From assembly GCF_946479885.1 (NCBI RefSeq), contig NZ_CAMLHM010000093.1:1-6559 (forward strand): 6,559 nt of DNA, given 5' to 3'. The translations under genes were made by a program, and so were the position numbers. Numbering within the stretch: position 1 is the stretch's first letter; every line of letters begins with the position of its first letter. The notes under the pieces are model-generated. The model worked only from the letters and a program-made list of their open reading frames with translations. It was not told the origin of the DNA and made no database searches. Below, one piece after another: positions 6,165-6,559 of this stretch. The DNA is from an uncultured Devosia sp. GTDB lineage: Bacteria > Pseudomonadota > Alphaproteobacteria > Rhizobiales > Devosiaceae.

Positions 6165-6559
6165 ATGCCAGAAGTGCTTGACGCCATCGACCGCCGCATC
6201 CTCCGAGCATTGCAGCGCAATGCCCGCATGTCCAATGTCGAACTGGCCAATGAGGTGGGGCTGTCGCCCTCGCCCTGCCTGCGCCGGGTCAAGCTACTCG
6301 AGGACCGGGGCATCATCGATCAATATACCGCCCTGCTCAACGGACCCGCCATCGGCCTGGGGCTCACGGTGTTTGCCCGCATCTGGTTCAAGACCCAGGA
6401 CGCCGAAACCACCAACCAGTTTGCCGAGACGGTGCGCAAGTTTCCCGAAGTGGCCGAATGCTACCTCACGACAGGGGAATGCGACGCCATCATGCGCATC
6501 GTCACGGCGGACCTGCACGCCTATTGGCGCTTCCAGTCCGACTATCTGATGCGCATCCC
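6165..6559 (+). CDS. Lrp/AsnC-family transcriptional regulator, 3' end outside window
   Basis: This is a DNA-binding regulator of the leucine-responsive/feast-famine family, which usually assembles as dimers to octamers and responds to amino acids. The window shows 131 codons of a protein that is normally about 150-160 residues, so roughly 20-30 C-terminal residues are missing. The N-terminal helix-turn-helix is clear: LDAIDRRILRALQRNARMS (5-23), ELANEVGLSPSPCLRRVKLLEDRGII (26-51). The ligand-binding RAM domain follows, with FPEVAECYLTTGECDAIMRI (93-112) as its characteristic turn. The ATG at 6165 is the first possible start, as an in-frame TGA lies at 6144; the Shine-Dalgarno signal is weak. 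It is transcribed divergently from argG across 130 nt containing Lrp-like dyads. The exact paralogue and effector cannot be told from this part. Confidence 0.94.
   Translation, partial: MPEVLDAIDRRILRALQRNARMSNVELANEVGLSPSPCLRRVKLLEDRGIIDQYTALLNGPAIGLGLTVFARIWFKTQDAETTNQFAETVRKFPEVAECYLTTGECDAIMRIVTADLHAYWRFQSDYLMRI

Overview
The window is GC-rich chromosomal DNA that looks like an alphaproteobacterium, probably of the Hyphomicrobiales (Devosia-like by feel, which I cannot confirm). The clues are a small surface-barrel protein of the rhizobial Omp25/Omp31 style, a paired-PAS GGDEF-EAL protein, GTG start use, a TTAA-N7-TTAAC box matching the alphaproteobacterial CtrA consensus, and a fragment resembling rhizobial intergenic palindromes. 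I see no mobile element, CRISPR, tRNA or rRNA.

Layout: four genes lie on the minus strand and one on the plus strand. From left to right they are typA/bipA (3' end cut by the left edge, 1-1404), a 394-nt intergenic stretch with a terminator and an extra stem-loop, a 180-aa outer-membrane beta-barrel protein (1799-2341), a 202-nt gap, a 709-aa PAS-PAS-GGDEF-EAL protein (2544-4673), a 137-nt gap with the argG terminator and a CtrA-type box, complete argG (4811-6034), a 130-nt divergent control region, and the 5' part of an Lrp/AsnC-family regulator (6165 to the right edge, plus strand).

The minus-strand genes point the same way but do not look like one operon. Hairpins sit downstream of the barrel gene, the GGDEF-EAL gene and argG, and every gap is over 100 nt. 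The genes cover separate jobs: translation/ribosome assembly under stress (TypA), cell surface (barrel protein), c-di-GMP turnover (GGDEF-EAL) and arginine synthesis (ArgG). The two relationships most worth attention are regulatory. One is a CtrA-type box in front of the c-di-GMP gene, which would tie it to cell-cycle or motility control. The other is the argG/Lrp divergent region, which carries several dyads, one of them close to the E. coli Lrp consensus. No undescribed multi-gene system is visible; the coding content is ordinary housekeeping and signalling, and the interesting signals are in the intergenic DNA.
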